A DNA stretch of 64,000 nucleotides from Methylobacterium sp. WL1. GTDB taxonomy: Bacteria; Pseudomonadota; Alphaproteobacteria; Rhizobiales; Beijerinckiaceae. Location: positions 5,664,501 through 5,728,500 of the forward strand of contig NZ_CP042823.1 of assembly GCF_008000895.1 (NCBI RefSeq). The letters run 5' to 3'. Positions within the stretch are counted from its first letter, which is position 1, and each line of letters starts with the position of its first letter. The notes beneath the pieces are model-generated. The model had not been told where the DNA came from, did not search any database, and saw nothing but the letters and a program-made list of their open reading frames with translations. The translations under genes were made by a program, and so were the position numbers. This document shows, piece after piece, positions 19,614-29,451 of this stretch.

Positions 19614-21140
19614 GTGTTGAACAAGAAGCCGGTCCCGGCCCCGTCGGCCTCATGGAGCGCGCGCGCCTGGCCGGACGCGATCCTGCCGCTGCCCCTCGAC
19701 GAGCGCTTCCACCCGGTCGACGACCGCAAGCTCGGCCAGGTCGCCGCCGGCCAGCTGCCCGCCTGCCGGGCCGTGTTCGTGGCCCCGGCGGCGTCCGATC
19801 TGCATCCGGAGCTGTTCGCACCGATCCTCGCCGCAATGGCCGAGCGGCCGGATATCGGCATCTTCTACGGCGACGACGCCGTGATGGACGGCGCGGGCCA
19901 GGTCCGCAGCGTCCATTGCAAGCCGGCCTTCAACCCGGCGCTCCTCATGGCCGACGACTATATCGGCTTCCCGCTGGTGATCCGCGTCTCGGCCCTGGCA
20001 GGCCTGACCCCGGATTTCGGCCGGCGTACCGGCAACGCCGCCTGGTTCCGGCTGCTGCTCGACGCGCTCTCGGCGGGCATCGGCATCGACCGGATCCCGC
20101 AGACGCTGATCGCCTCGCCGCTCGTCCGTCCGAAGGCGAAGCGCGCCGCCCGCGCCGACGTGCTCGACCGCTGGTTCCAGGGCTCGGGCGCGCCCCTGCG
20201 CACCGCCCCGGGCCTGACCCCGGACACGCTGGAGATCCGCCGCAGCCTCGATGCGCGCCCGCCCGTGACCCTGGTGGTGCCCACCGCCCAGACCAGGCCC
20301 CGGAACGAGGACGGGAGCCCGATCGCGGGCGCCAAGCCGCACGTCATCACCCTCCTCGACAGCCTCGCCCGCAGCAGCTACCCGGCCGACCGGATCCGGG
20401 TGCTGATCGGCGACGACAAGGCCGACGACGCGATCTATCGCGGCCGGTCCGACCGGTTCGCGGTGACCCGCCTGCTCACCACCCGGCCCGAGGGCGCACC
20501 CTTCAACTACGCGGCCAAGATGAACACCCTCTGGCGCGCCGCCGAGACCGACCTCGTCATCCTGATGAACGACGACCTCGTTGTGCGCCGCCCCGGCTGG
20601 ATCGAGGCGCTGCTGACCTTCGCGCTCGACCGCGGCGTCGGCGGCGTCGGCGGGCGGCTGCTGTTCCCGAGCGGCAAGATCCAGCACGCCGGCATGTTCG
20701 GCGGCATCTTCGACGTCTGCGCCCACCCCTGGTACAACCGCGACGCGGCCGAGCCGACCTACGGCGACTGGGCGCTGGCGCAGCGCGACTGCTCGTCGGT
20801 GACCGGCGCGCTGTTCGCCACCCGCAAGGCGGTGCTGGAAGCGGTCGACGGCTTCGACGAGAGTTTTGCGCTCGACTTCAACGACGTCGATCTGTGCTTC
20901 AAGCTGCGGATGCTCGGCTACCGCATCGTCTACACGCCGTTCGCCGAGATGGCGCACCGCGAGAGCGCCTCCCGGCAGACCAGCTTCGCCCCGGGCTCGC
21001 AGATCTCGCGCTTCCTGCGCCGCTGGGACGACGTGCTGACCGACGACCCGGCCTACAGCCCGCAGCTGCGCACCGACACCGATGTGGTCGCCCCCCGGGC
21101 CGACGCGGCCCGCTGGGTGAGCGAGCGCCGGCCCTCCTGA
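19614..21140 (+). CDS. GT2 glycosyltransferase
   Basis: The 508-residue protein has a C-terminal GT2 (GT-A fold) domain from about residue 215. It contains the donor-site acidic motif LVILMNDDLVVRRPGW, then GGRLLFPSGKIQHAGM and the acceptor-side FDESFALDFNDVDLCFKLR with a conserved DVDLC pattern. This ending is seen in rhamnosyl- and O-antigen-type transferases. The N-terminal 200 residues resemble a second, partly degenerate GT2-like module (IGIFYGDDAVMDG). It starts at a GTG shortly after the preceding repeat-bearing glycosyltransferase, and both probably act in extracellular polysaccharide assembly. The sugar donor cannot be assigned. Confidence 0.87.
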   Translation: MLNKKPVPAPSASWSARAWPDAILPLPLDERFHPVDDRKLGQVAAGQLPACRAVFVAPAASDLHPELFAPILAAMAERPDIGIFYGDDAVMDGAGQVRSVHCKPAFNPALLMADDYIGFPLVIRVSALAGLTPDFGRRTGNAAWFRLLLDALSAGIGIDRIPQTLIASPLVRPKAKRAARADVLDRWFQGSGAPLRTAPGLTPDTLEIRRSLDARPPVTLVVPTAQTRPRNEDGSPIAGAKPHVITLLDSLARSSYPADRIRVLIGDDKADDAIYRGRSDRFAVTRLLTTRPEGAPFNYAAKMNTLWRAAETDLVILMNDDLVVRRPGWIEALLTFALDRGVGGVGGRLLFPSGKIQHAGMFGGIFDVCAHPWYNRDAAEPTYGDWALAQRDCSSVTGALFATRKAVLEAVDGFDESFALDFNDVDLCFKLRMLGYRIVYTPFAEMAHRESASRQTSFAPGSQISRFLRRWDDVLTDDPAYSPQLRTDTDVVAPRADAARWVSERRPS

Positions 21141-21142
21141 CT

Positions 21143-22414
21143 CTACAGCGCCTCGCCGCGCATCAGCCGGGGCCGCGTGCCCCGTGAGGCCGCGGCCTCG
21201 CCGATGAAGAACCGCTTGAGACCGGGCAGGCGGTCGACGATCCCGAGGCCGAGGTCGCGCGCGAGCCGCAGCGGCAGGGCGTCGTTGGAGAACAGCCGGT
21301 TCAGCCCGTCGGTGGCTGCCGCCATGGCGAAGCTGTCGAACCGGCGGGCGCGCTCATAGGCCTGCAGCACGTCCGGGCTGCCGGGATCGAGCCCGAGCCG
21401 CAGGGCGCCGGTCACCGCCTCGGCCAAAGCCGCGGCGTCCGCCAAGCCGAGATTGAGGCCCTGGCCGGCGATCGGGTGGATGACGTGGGCGGAATCGCCG
21501 AGCAGCGCCAGCCGGTCGGCCCAGAACGCCCGGGCGATGCCGAAGGCCAGCGGGTGCCGGCTCGGGCCGTGCTCCAGGGCCAGCATTCCCAGATCCAGGG
21601 TGAACCGGCGCTCGATCTCGGCCAGCACCTCGTCGGGCTCGCCCGAGAGCAGCGCGTCGGCCTCGTCGGCCCGCTCGGTCCAGACGATCGAGGAGCGGTG
21701 GCCCAGCGTGCCGCCGTCCCGCAGGGGCAGGATCGCGAAGGGGCCGGCGGGCAAAAAGTGCTCGAAGGCTCGGCCCTGGTGCGGCCGGGTATGCCCGATC
21801 GTGGCCACGATCCCGACCTGCGGATAGGACCAGCCGACCCAGCCGATCCGCGCAGCCTCCCGCAGGCGGGAACGCGCGCCGTCGGCGGCCACCAGCAGGT
21901 CGGCCCGGAGGCTCTCGCCCGTGGTCAGCTCCGTCCGGATCGCCACGCCCTCAGGCAGCGCCCGCACCACGCCCCCTGTGACGATCGCGACGCCCCCGTC
22001 CAGGCAGGCCTCGGACAGCGCGCGCGCCAGGGGCTCGGCCTCGACCATGTGGGCGAAAGGCTCGCCCACCGCCCGGTCGGCCTGGTCCTCCTCCTCCCGC
22101 CCGAAGGTCAGGAACACCGGCCGCACCGGGTCGGCCAATCGGCTGTCGGAGATCACCATCTCGGCGATCGGCTCGGCGGAGGCCGCGATTCGCTCCCACA
22201 GCCCGAGCTGCGTCAGCATCCGCCGCCCACCCGCTGCCAGCGCGTAGGCGCGGCCGCGGTGCCGTGCGGGGTCGGCGCCGTGCGGGTCGATCACGGTCAC
22301 GGCCAGAGCCGGCCCGTGGGCCTGCTTGAGTGCGAAGGCCAGGGCGAGGCTGGCGAGGCCGCCTCCGGCGATCAGGAGGCTGCGGCTGCCGGGGCGGGGC
22401 GTCTGGGCCGTCAT
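21143..22414 (-). CDS. UbiH/UbiF-type FAD monooxygenase
   Basis: This flavoprotein hydroxylase of about 423 residues carries the Rossmann-type FAD motif LLIAGGGLASLALAFAL at the N-terminus. It has the middle motif DLLVAADGARSRLRE, and GDSAHVIHPIAGQGLNLGLAD, the signature of the UbiH/COQ6 ubiquinone hydroxylase family. It probably hydroxylates the aromatic ring of a ubiquinone intermediate, in the cytoplasm at the membrane face. I start it at the ATG at 22414; a GTG two codons earlier is equally possible. It is convergent with the glycosyltransferase gene and divergent from tesB. The exact ring position hydroxylated cannot be decided from sequence. Confidence 0.88.
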   Translation of the reverse strand: MTAQTPRPGSRSLLIAGGGLASLALAFALKQAHGPALAVTVIDPHGADPARHRGRAYALAAGGRRMLTQLGLWERIAASAEPIAEMVISDSRLADPVRPVFLTFGREEEDQADRAVGEPFAHMVEAEPLARALSEACLDGGVAIVTGGVVRALPEGVAIRTELTTGESLRADLLVAADGARSRLREAARIGWVGWSYPQVGIVATIGHTRPHQGRAFEHFLPAGPFAILPLRDGGTLGHRSSIVWTERADEADALLSGEPDEVLAEIERRFTLDLGMLALEHGPSRHPLAFGIARAFWADRLALLGDSAHVIHPIAGQGLNLGLADAAALAEAVTGALRLGLDPGSPDVLQAYERARRFDSFAMAAATDGLNRLFSNDALPLRLARDLGLGIVDRLPGLKRFFIGEAAASRGTRPRLMRGEAL

Positions 22415-22509
22415 CGTCACGGATCTCCGATCTGGGGGCCGAGCGCGTGGATCGCTCCGCCCGAAAGGCCTATGTCGCGTTTGGACGATGAACGGAAACC
22501 CCGCGACTC

Positions 22510-23409
22510 ATGACCGACGCCACCACCGACGCGATGACCGACGCGGTCGCCGAGCTCATCGCCATCCTCGACCTCGAACGTCTCGAGGTCGACCTGTTCC
22601 GCGGCCAGAACCCGAAGACCGGCTGGCGCCGGGTGTTTGGGGGCCAGGTGGTGGCGCAGGCTCTCGTGGCCGCCACCCGCACGGTGCCGGACGACCGGCC
22701 GGCCCATTCGCTCCACGCCTATTTTATGCTGCCGGGCGATCCCCGCGCGCCGATCGTCTACGAGGTCGAGCGCATCCGCGACGGGCGCAGCTTCACCACC
22801 CGGCGGGTCAAGGCGATCCAGCACGGGCGGGCGATCTTCGCCACCACGATCTCCTACCAGGTCTCCGAGGGCGGGTTCGAGCACCAGCCGACCATGCCGG
22901 ACGTGGCCGGGCCGGACGGCCTCCTCGACGGCAAGGCGCTGGCGGCCGCCGGTGCCGCCGGCATGCCGGAGGCTGTCGCCGCCTATTTCGGCCGCGAGCG
23001 CCCGATCGAACTGCGCCCGGTCGATCTTGACCGCTACATTGCCCGACGCAAGGATGGGTCGCGCCCCGAGCCGGTCTTCAATGTCTGGTTGCGGGCGGCC
23101 TCGGCGCTGCCGGACGACCCGGCCCTGCACCGTGCGGTGCTGGCCTACGCCTCTGACATGACCTTGCTCGACGTGTCTCTTATCCCGCATGCCAGCTCGG
23201 TGTTCGACCCCGACATCCAGGCAGCCAGCCTCGACCACGCCTTGTGGTTCCACCGCCCAGTCCGGATCGACGACTGGCTGCTCTATGCTCAGGACAGCCC
23301 CGCCGCCGGCGGCGCGCGCGGCTTCGCCCGCGGCCAGATCTTCGACCGCGCCGGCAAACTCGTCGCGTCCGTTGCGCAGGAAGGTCTCATTCGACCCCAC
23401 GGGGGATGA
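22510..23409 (+). CDS. tesB: Acyl-CoA thioesterase II
   Basis: The 299-residue product is a double-hotdog thioesterase that hydrolyses acyl-CoA to free acid and CoA in the cytoplasm. Family landmarks are GWRRVFGGQVVAQALVAA near residue 40, HSLHAYFMLPGDP near 70, the active-site region around DHALWFHRPVRIDDWLLY, and the C-terminal ARGQIFDRAGKLVASVAQEG, which holds the catalytic glutamine region. The length is normal for TesB. It is divergent to the UbiH-like gene with about 95 bp between them. Confidence 0.93.
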   Translation: MTDATTDAMTDAVAELIAILDLERLEVDLFRGQNPKTGWRRVFGGQVVAQALVAATRTVPDDRPAHSLHAYFMLPGDPRAPIVYEVERIRDGRSFTTRRVKAIQHGRAIFATTISYQVSEGGFEHQPTMPDVAGPDGLLDGKALAAAGAAGMPEAVAAYFGRERPIELRPVDLDRYIARRKDGSRPEPVFNVWLRAASALPDDPALHRAVLAYASDMTLLDVSLIPHASSVFDPDIQAASLDHALWFHRPVRIDDWLLYAQDSPAAGGARGFARGQIFDRAGKLVASVAQEGLIRPHGG

Positions 23410-23960
23410 GGTCATGGCGCGGCACATCTTCGCGTCCGATCCGCGCGGCGGCGCCGGCCGGCTGAACTGCGCCGTCATCTCGGCGCGCCGAAGCCGAGCC
23501 TGGGATTCGGATCCGCGGCCGATTCCCCGACTTACGCCACCTGCGTGTCTGGGCTTCGGGCTTCGCTCTGCGGCGCCGGACTGAGCGACGGGCGCGCGAG
23601 GCGATAGGGTTCTAACAGGGCCCCATAAGTGATCGAATCGTCCCTCGCCCGAGGATTAAGACGCCTTCGCCAACGTGCGTTGCAGAATTGCACCGCTGCT
23701 ATGTGCCCATTTATCAATCGTTTGCACGTGTTCTAGGCAGCCATCCGGCGCGGCCTGCCCACAGCTTCGCCTGATAGGTCTATTTGCTGGGCATAACCGC
23801 GCCCGCCTGAAAAGTTCCCTGCCAAGCTCGGGTGGCATAGTCCTTGAATAGCCCCGCTCAACCGCGGGCCAGCCCGGCTCGGCGGGCGGCTCGGTTCGAG
23901 CCGCTGCGTGGATCGGGCGACGGCATCGGTTCCCAGGGACTCGGTTAGGGGGCGCCGCCC
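23410..23960 (+). promoter_or_regulatory. glnK-amtB upstream region with a candidate sigma-54 site
   Basis: This 551 bp stretch has no supported gene. At 23833-23848 the sequence TGGCATAGTCCTTGAA resembles a sigma-54 promoter: TGGCA at -24, and TTG followed by A rather than C at -12, with the right spacing. It lies 113 bp before glnK. Further upstream, near 23689-23710, TGCACCGCTGCTATGTGCC is a weak match to an NtrC dyad. This fits known nitrogen control of glnK-amtB operons, but neither site is a perfect match. Confidence 0.5.
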
Positions 23961-24299
23961 ATGAAGATCGTGATGGCCATCATCAAGCCGTTCAAGCTGG
24001 AGGAGGTGCGCGACGCGCTCACCGGAATCGGCGTCCACGGCCTGACGGTGACGGAAGTGAAGGGCTACGGCCGCCAGAAGGGCCACACCGAGATCTACCG
24101 CGGCGCGGAATACGCGGTGAGCTTCCTGCCCAAGCTCAAGATCGAGGTCGCGGTCGCCTCCGACCTGACCGCCAGCGTCATCGACGCCATCGCGGCGGCG
24201 GCCCGCACCGGCCAGATCGGCGACGGCAAGATCTTCGTGCTGCCCCTCGAGAAGGCGGTGCGCATCCGGACCGGCGAGACCGACGCCGACGCGCTCTGA
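23961..24299 (+). CDS. glnK: PII signal protein GlnK
   Basis: This 112-residue trimeric PII protein senses nitrogen status and gates the ammonium channel. It opens with MKIVMAIIKPFKLEEVRDAL, has the T-loop with the uridylylation tyrosine in the usual context (TEIYRGAEYAVSFLPK), and the C-loop GDGKIFVLPLEKAVRIRTGE. The length is standard. It precedes amtB by 66 bp on the same strand, the classical glnK-amtB pair, which marks it as GlnK rather than GlnB. By analogy it should be uridylylated by GlnD and bind AmtB under nitrogen sufficiency. Confidence 0.96.
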   Translation: MKIVMAIIKPFKLEEVRDALTGIGVHGLTVTEVKGYGRQKGHTEIYRGAEYAVSFLPKLKIEVAVASDLTASVIDAIAAAARTGQIGDGKIFVLPLEKAVRIRTGETDADAL

Positions 24300-24365
24300 G
24301 CCGGCCCGCCGACAGCCTCAACCTTTACGCAACGCGCAACGCATCGTGACCGGAGCCACCTGTCC

Positions 24366-25877
24366 ATGAAAGTCCGTAACGCCTTGATGCTCGGCTTGGG
24401 AGGCGCGGCGCTCGCCGCCCTCCTGATCGAGCCATCCCTCGCGCAGACCCCGGTTCCGGAAGCCGCCTCCGCGGCGCCGGCCGCCGCGGCCGTGCCGCTG
24501 CCCAACAAGGGCGACACCGCCTGGATGATGATCTCCGCGGCCCTCGTGCTGCTGATGAGCGTGCCGGGCCTGGCGCTGTTCTACGGCGGCCTCGTGCGCA
24601 CCAAGAACATGCTGTCGGTGCTGACCCAGGTGTTCGCGATCGTGTCGATCGTCGGCCTGCTGTGGGTGTTCTACGGCTACAGCCTCGCCTTCACCAACGG
24701 CGGCGGCATCAACGACTTCGTCGGCGGCCTGTCGAAGGCGTTCCTGAAGGGCATCGACGCCAACTCGACGGTGGCGACCTTCTCCAACGGCGTCGTGATC
24801 CCCGAATACGCCTATCTGTGCTTCCAGATGACGTTCGCGATGATCACCCCGGCGCTGATCGTCGGCGCCTTCGCGGAGCGGATGAAGTTCTCCGCCCTGG
24901 TGGTGTTCACGATCCTCTGGGTCACGCTCATCTACTTCCCGATGGCCCACATGGTCTGGTACTGGGCCGGCCCGGATGCCGTCGGCAACGCCGCCAAGGC
25001 GCTGGCCGCCGCCACCGACGACGCCTCGAAGGCGACCGCCCAGGCGGCGCTCGACGCGGTCAACAAGGATGCGGGCTTCCTCTTCCAGAAGGGTGCCCTC
25101 GACTTCGCCGGCGGCACCGTGGTGCACATCAACGCGGGCATCGCCGGCTTCGTCGGCTGCCTGATCATGGGCAAGCGCATCGGTTACGGCCGCGACCTGC
25201 TCGCCCCGCACTCGCTGACCATGACCATGATCGGCGCCTCGCTGCTGTGGGTCGGCTGGTTCGGCTTCAACGCCGGCTCGAACCTCGAGGCCAACGGCAC
25301 CGCCGCGCTGGCGATGCTCAACACCTTCGTGGCGACCTGCGGCGCCGCGGTGGCGTGGCTGTTCGCCGAGTGGGCGCTCAAGGGCAAGCCGTCGCTGCTC
25401 GGCATGCTCTCGGGCGCGGTAGCCGGCCTCGTGGCCGTCACACCGGCCTCGGGCTTTGCCGGCCCGATGGGCTCGATCGTGCTCGGCCTCGTGGCCGGCG
25501 TGGTCTGCTTCGTGATGTGCTCCACCGTGAAGAACGCGTTGGGCTACGACGACTCCCTCGACGTGTTCGGCGTGCATTGCATCGGCGGCATCCTGGGCGC
25601 CCTGGCGACCGGCATCCTGGTCGATCCGAACCTCGGTGGCGTCGGCATCCCCGACTACACCTCCAAGCCGGGCGAACTGGCAGTCGGCGCCTACGACATG
25701 GTGAGCCAGCTCATCATCCAGGCGGAGGCGGTCGGCCTGACCCTGCTGTGGTCCGGCATCGGCTCGGCGATCCTCTACAAGCTCGTCGACCTGACGATCG
25801 GCCTGCGTGTGACCCAGGAAGAGGAGCGCGAGGGCCTCGACATCGCCGACCACGGCGAGCGCGCCTACAACTACTGA
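24366..25877 (+). CDS. amtB: Ammonium transporter
   Basis: The product has 503 residues, with an N-terminal signal-like segment (MKVRNALMLGLGGAALAA) followed by the eleven-helix Amt/Rh fold in the inner membrane. Recognisable elements are NKGDTAWMMISAALVLLMSV, the pore histidine regions YFPMAHMVWYW and DVFGVHCIGGILGALATGI, and FAGGTVVHINAGIAGFVGC. About 30 alanine-rich extra residues lie before that last segment. It is the second gene of the glnK operon and is followed by a strong intrinsic terminator. Expression is expected to be nitrogen-regulated. Confidence 0.96.
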   Translation: MKVRNALMLGLGGAALAALLIEPSLAQTPVPEAASAAPAAAAVPLPNKGDTAWMMISAALVLLMSVPGLALFYGGLVRTKNMLSVLTQVFAIVSIVGLLWVFYGYSLAFTNGGGINDFVGGLSKAFLKGIDANSTVATFSNGVVIPEYAYLCFQMTFAMITPALIVGAFAERMKFSALVVFTILWVTLIYFPMAHMVWYWAGPDAVGNAAKALAAATDDASKATAQAALDAVNKDAGFLFQKGALDFAGGTVVHINAGIAGFVGCLIMGKRIGYGRDLLAPHSLTMTMIGASLLWVGWFGFNAGSNLEANGTAALAMLNTFVATCGAAVAWLFAEWALKGKPSLLGMLSGAVAGLVAVTPASGFAGPMGSIVLGLVAGVVCFVMCSTVKNALGYDDSLDVFGVHCIGGILGALATGILVDPNLGGVGIPDYTSKPGELAVGAYDMVSQLIIQAEAVGLTLLWSGIGSAILYKLVDLTIGLRVTQEEEREGLDIADHGERAYNY

Positions 25878-25918
25878 GAATGAACGGCGCGGCCCTCCGG
25901 GGTCGCGCCGCTGACATG

Positions 25919-25953
25919 AAAACCCCGGCTCCGCGAGGGCCGGGGTTTTTTGT
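25919..25953 (+). terminator. Intrinsic terminator after amtB
   Basis: AAAACCCCGGCTCCGCGAGG continues to GGCCGGGGTTTTTT, a GC stem of CCCCGGC/GCCGGGG closed by a short loop and followed by six T. A second hairpin (GGCGCGGCC.../GGTCGCGCC) lies just before it at 25886-25909. Confidence 0.85.
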
Positions 25954-26374
25954 CTTCATGTTGTGCCGTCGACCGACGCGCCGAAGCACGCCCGACGTAG
26001 ATCCGGTCCACACCGTCAGTGCGCAGCGACGCAACCCGGTGATACGCCGCATCCGGAGATTGCACGCCGCGCCGAATTGCTGCGCGCAGCTCGCGAGGAC
26101 GGCGGACTGACGCGGGGGAGGGCGGAATCCGATGGCGGCATCGACGGCGACCTTCCGGCCAGCCTGCGCATGCCGCCCGGTCTCATGATCACCGCATCCG
26201 CTTCGAAAGAAGCGGTCGCCATTGTCGTGCAGAGGCTTCGCGAGGGGCGGCGTGAAATCGGTCACGCAGCGTCTACGCGTAGCGGACGGCGGCGCGGCGC
26301 GTCCTGGTGGGCCTCGTCGCACGACGATACGCGTCGCGCGAAGCGGTCGGCGCGACGAGTCGGCGGCGAGTGCG
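25954..26374. other. Intergenic region, nothing identified
   Basis: These 421 bp between the amtB terminator and the convergent end of serC contain only low-quality open frames without ribosome-binding sites or recognisable domains. I see no hairpin with a T-run on the serC side. Confidence 0.5.
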
Positions 26375-27541
26375 CTACGCTGCCTGGGCCAGTGCCGCCT
26401 TCTCCTCCGCGAACGCCCAGTCCAGCCACGGCGTCAGCGCTTCGAGGTCGGCCGTCTCCACCGTCGCGCCGCACCAGATCCGCAGGCCGGCCGGGGCGTC
26501 GCGGTAGGCGCCGATGTCGAGGGCGACGCCCTCGCGGTCCAGGCGCTCGACGATACCCGATGCAAGCGCCGCCACCGCCGCGTCGCCGCGGGCGAGCACG
26601 TCCGGGTCTGCGATTACCAGGCAGACGCCGGTGTTCGAGTAGGTCGCGGGGTCGACCGCCAGCGGCGCGATCCACGGGGTCCGGGCGACCCAGTCGTAGA
26701 TCGCCTTGGCGTTGGCGTTGGCCCGGGCGTGGAGCGCCGGCAGGCCCCCGATCCGCACGGCCCAGTCGAGGGTGTCGAGGTAGTCCTCCACCGCCAGCAT
26801 CGAGGGCGTGTTGATCGTGTCGCCCTTGAAGATGCCCTCGATCAGCTTGCCGTCCTTCGTCAGTCGGAACACCTTCGGCAGCGGCCAGGCCGGGACGTGG
26901 CTCTCCAGCCTCTCGACCGCCCGGGGCGAGAGCACCAGCATGCCGTGCGCGGCTTCGCCGCCCATCACCTTCTGCCAGGAGAAGGTCACGACATCGAGCT
27001 TGTCCCAGGACAGCGGCTGCGCGAAGGCCGCCGAGGTGGCGTCGCAGATGGTCAGGCCCGCGCGGTCGGCGGCGATCCAGTCGCCGTTCGGGACCTTCAC
27101 GCCGGCGGAGGTGCCGTTCCAGGTGAAGACCACGTCGTTATTCCTGGTGTCGATCGCCGACAGGTCCGGAAGCACGCCGTAGGGCGTCTGGTGGATCCTG
27201 GGCGCGATCTTGAGCTGCTTGAGCGCGTCGGTGACCCACTCCTTGCCGAAGGCCTCCCAGGCGGCGACCTCCACGGGCTTGGGCCCGAGCAGCGTCCACA
27301 TCGCCATCTCGACGGCGCCGGTATCGGAGGCCGGCACGATGCCGATGCGGTAATCGGCGGGCACCTGCAGCACCGAGCGGGTCAGGTCGATCGCCCGGCC
27401 GAGCTTGGCCTTGCCGATGCTGGAGCGGTGCGAGCGGCCGAGCGCGGCACCGTCTAGGGCGGCTGGGCTCCAGCCCGGACGCTTGGCGCAGGGGCCGGAC
27501 GAGAAGTGGGGAACGCGCGGGCGCCTGTCGGGTCGGCTCAT
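26375..27541 (-). CDS. serC: Phosphoserine aminotransferase
   Basis: This 388-residue PLP enzyme of fold type I converts 3-phosphohydroxypyruvate and glutamate to phosphoserine in serine biosynthesis. It begins with [14 protein letters not shown], typical of the alphaproteobacterial SerC type, has [10 protein letters not shown], and carries the PLP lysine in [19 protein letters not shown]. The acceptor-side ending [20 protein letters not shown] is complete. I start it at the ATG at 27541; another ATG four codons upstream also fits. serA, often next to serC, is not in this window. A structured leader precedes it. Confidence 0.93.
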   Translation of the reverse strand: MSRPDRRPRVPHFSSGPCAKRPGWSPAALDGAALGRSHRSSIGKAKLGRAIDLTRSVLQVPADYRIGIVPASDTGAVEMAMWTLLGPKPVEVAAWEAFGKEWVTDALKQLKIAPRIHQTPYGVLPDLSAIDTRNNDVVFTWNGTSAGVKVPNGDWIAADRAGLTICDATSAAFAQPLSWDKLDVVTFSWQKVMGGEAAHGMLVLSPRAVERLESHVPAWPLPKVFRLTKDGKLIEGIFKGDTINTPSMLAVEDYLDTLDWAVRIGGLPALHARANANAKAIYDWVARTPWIAPLAVDPATYSNTGVCLVIADPDVLARGDAAVAALASGIVERLDREGVALDIGAYRDAPAGLRIWCGATVETADLEALTPWLDWAFAEEKAALAQAA

Positions 27542-27563
27542 CGTCGGATCCATCCTTGCAGAT

Positions 27564-27592
27564 GGGCGCTCCTCGGCGGGGAGGAGTGTCCC
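27564..27592 (-). ncRNA. Candidate serC leader hairpin
   Basis: Read on the minus strand, just before serC, GGGACACTCCTCCCCGCCGA followed by GGAGCGCCC folds into a stem of CTCCTC/GAGGAG with an outer GGG/CCC pair. Sequence around it (GCGCGGTTCC before, ATCTGCAAGG after) resembles the serC RNA motif known upstream of serC in alphaproteobacteria. This identification is from memory of the motif and is not verified by a covariance search. Confidence 0.55.
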
Positions 27593-27894
27593 GGAACCGC
27601 GCATGCGCCCAATCCGGGCCTCTGGCAAGCGCTTGTCCGGGTTGCAGTCTTCGGTGCGTGCCCCTGCCCGGGACAGGCTGTTCGGGCCTACGGAACCGTC
27701 GATTAATCTTGGGTCGTTAGCCTTAATGGCGTGCCGTGTTGCGTTCGAGGTACGCTGATGTCTTTCCACAGTACTGCAATAGTCTCGGCTTGGTCGGTTT
27801 TACTTATGGTTATCGGCGCGTTAGCGACCCGCCTCGCCCTCGCGGGCCGGCTCCGGTCCTCCGCCGTACAGCCCTTGCAGCTCGATCCGCTGGA

Positions 27895-28621
27895 CTACGA
27901 GTGCGACGGGCCCGTGATCGATCTGGAACCCGCCTGAAGGTCCGGGCGCCGCTCGGAGGTGATGCGTTCGGCCTCCGCCCGCCGCCACCGGGCGATGGCT
28001 CCGTGATTGCCGCCCGACAGCACCTCCGGGATCGGCCGGCCTTCCCAATCGCGGGGCCTCGTGTAGTGCGGGTATTCCAGGAGCCCGCCCTCGAAGCTTT
28101 CCTCGACGCCCGATTGCGCCTTGCCCATCACACCGGGCAGGAGCCGGACGCAGGCGTCGAGCACCACAAGGGCGGCGATCTCGCCCCCGGACAGCACGTA
28201 ATCGCCGATGGAGACCTCCTCCAGGCCGCGGCCGGCGATGACCCGCTCGTCGACGCCCTCGAACCGGCCGCAGACGATCAGCGCCCCGGGGCCGGCGGCG
28301 AGGTCCCGCACCTGGCCTGGCTGAGCGGCCGGCCGCGGGGCGACATCAGCAGCCGGGGCCGCGATCGTCCGCCCCGGTCGCGGCGTCGATGGCGGCGGCG
28401 AGCACGTCGCAGCGCAGCACCATCCCGGCGCCGCCGCCGGCCGGCGTGTCGTCCACCGAGCGGTGGCGGCCGAGCCCGTGCTCACGGATGTTGCGCGCCT
28501 CCAGGCTCCAGTCGCCCCGGGCGAGCGCGTCGCCGGACAGCGACACGCCGAGCGGGCCCGGGAACATCTCCGGGTAGAGAGTGAGGATCGTGGCCCGCCA
28601 GGGCGTTTCCGCGCGCGTCAT
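27895..28621 (-). CDS. trmD: tRNA (guanine-N1)-methyltransferase, frameshifted
   Basis: TrmD methylates G37 of tRNAs using SAM through a trefoil-knot SPOUT domain. The 5' part ([20 protein letters not shown]) and the 3' part with the knot ([20 protein letters not shown]) are both clear, but they sit in different frames. One missing C in the C run at 28355-28358 and one missing G at 28311-28312 explain this. Adding both gives [20 protein letters not shown], a normal TrmD sequence, and a total of 242 residues. Since trmD is essential in most bacteria, sequencing errors are the best explanation. It is separated from rimM, its usual partner, by three genes. Confidence 0.85.
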
Positions 28622-28695
28622 GGCGCTTGATCGCGCGCCGGGTGCGGCACGGTCAACGGCCCGGGCACCGTTCGGTCCCCGGCGGGTTGTCGGCG

Positions 28696-29433
28696 ATGAT
28701 CCGGCGCACCCTTCTCCTCACGGCCCTCTTGGCGGGACCTGCCCTCCTGGCGGGACCGGCCCTCGCGGCCGGGCCCCTGGCGCCCCCGGGCGCCCCCGCC
28801 GGGGCGTTCCCCAAGCCCGACCGGCCCGTGGCCGAGATCGTGGCGCCGCAATGGTCGGCGGAGGCCGCGCGCGACAAGGCAGGCGAGTTCGAGGCTGTCG
28901 CCCGTGGGATGGGCATCGCCCCGGGTGAGACGGTGGCCGATATCGGCGCCGGCAGCGGCTATTACGTGGTGCGCCTGAGCCCGCGGGTCGGGCCCGGCGG
29001 CAAGGTCTTGGCCGAGGACGTGACCCCCGCCTATCTGGCGAGCCTCGAAAAGCGCGTGACGGCGCTCGACAACGTCACCGTCGTGCGCGGCGAGCCCCAC
29101 GACCCGCGGCTGCCGCCCAACTCGGTCGATGCCGCCATCCTCGTGCACATGTACCACGAGATCGCCCAGCCCTTCGGCCTGCTGCACAACCTCGCCCCGG
29201 CGATGCGCCCGGGCGGCCGGGTCGGCATCGTGGACGCCGACGACATCCCGTCGCGGCACGGCACCCCGCCGGCGCTCCTGCGCTGCGAACTCGCCGCCGC
29301 CGGTTACCGCGAGACGGGGTTTCACCCCCTGAACGGCGGTGCCTACCTGGCGGTGTTCGCGGCCCCTGCGCCGGATGAGAGGCCGCGCCCGGAGACGATC
29401 CGCCCGTGCCGGGATGCCGCGACGCCGCGCTGA
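28696..29433 (+). CDS. Exported SAM-dependent methyltransferase-like protein
   Basis: This 245-residue protein starts with a Sec signal peptide ([20 protein letters not shown], cleavage near ALAAG). A class I methyltransferase fold follows, with motif [17 protein letters not shown] and the downstream strand [15 protein letters not shown]. An exported SAM methyltransferase is odd because SAM is cytoplasmic, but this family with a predicted signal peptide is widespread in proteobacteria and its substrate is unknown. It is divergent to trmD with a 74 bp spacer. The ATG at 28696 places the signal peptide at the N-terminus. Confidence 0.8.
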   Translation: MIRRTLLLTALLAGPALLAGPALAAGPLAPPGAPAGAFPKPDRPVAEIVAPQWSAEAARDKAGEFEAVARGMGIAPGETVADIGAGSGYYVVRLSPRVGPGGKVLAEDVTPAYLASLEKRVTALDNVTVVRGEPHDPRLPPNSVDAAILVHMYHEIAQPFGLLHNLAPAMRPGGRVGIVDADDIPSRHGTPPALLRCELAAAGYRETGFHPLNGGAYLAVFAAPAPDERPRPETIRPCRDAATPR

Positions 29434-29451
29434 GCGGTCCGGATCGTGCGG

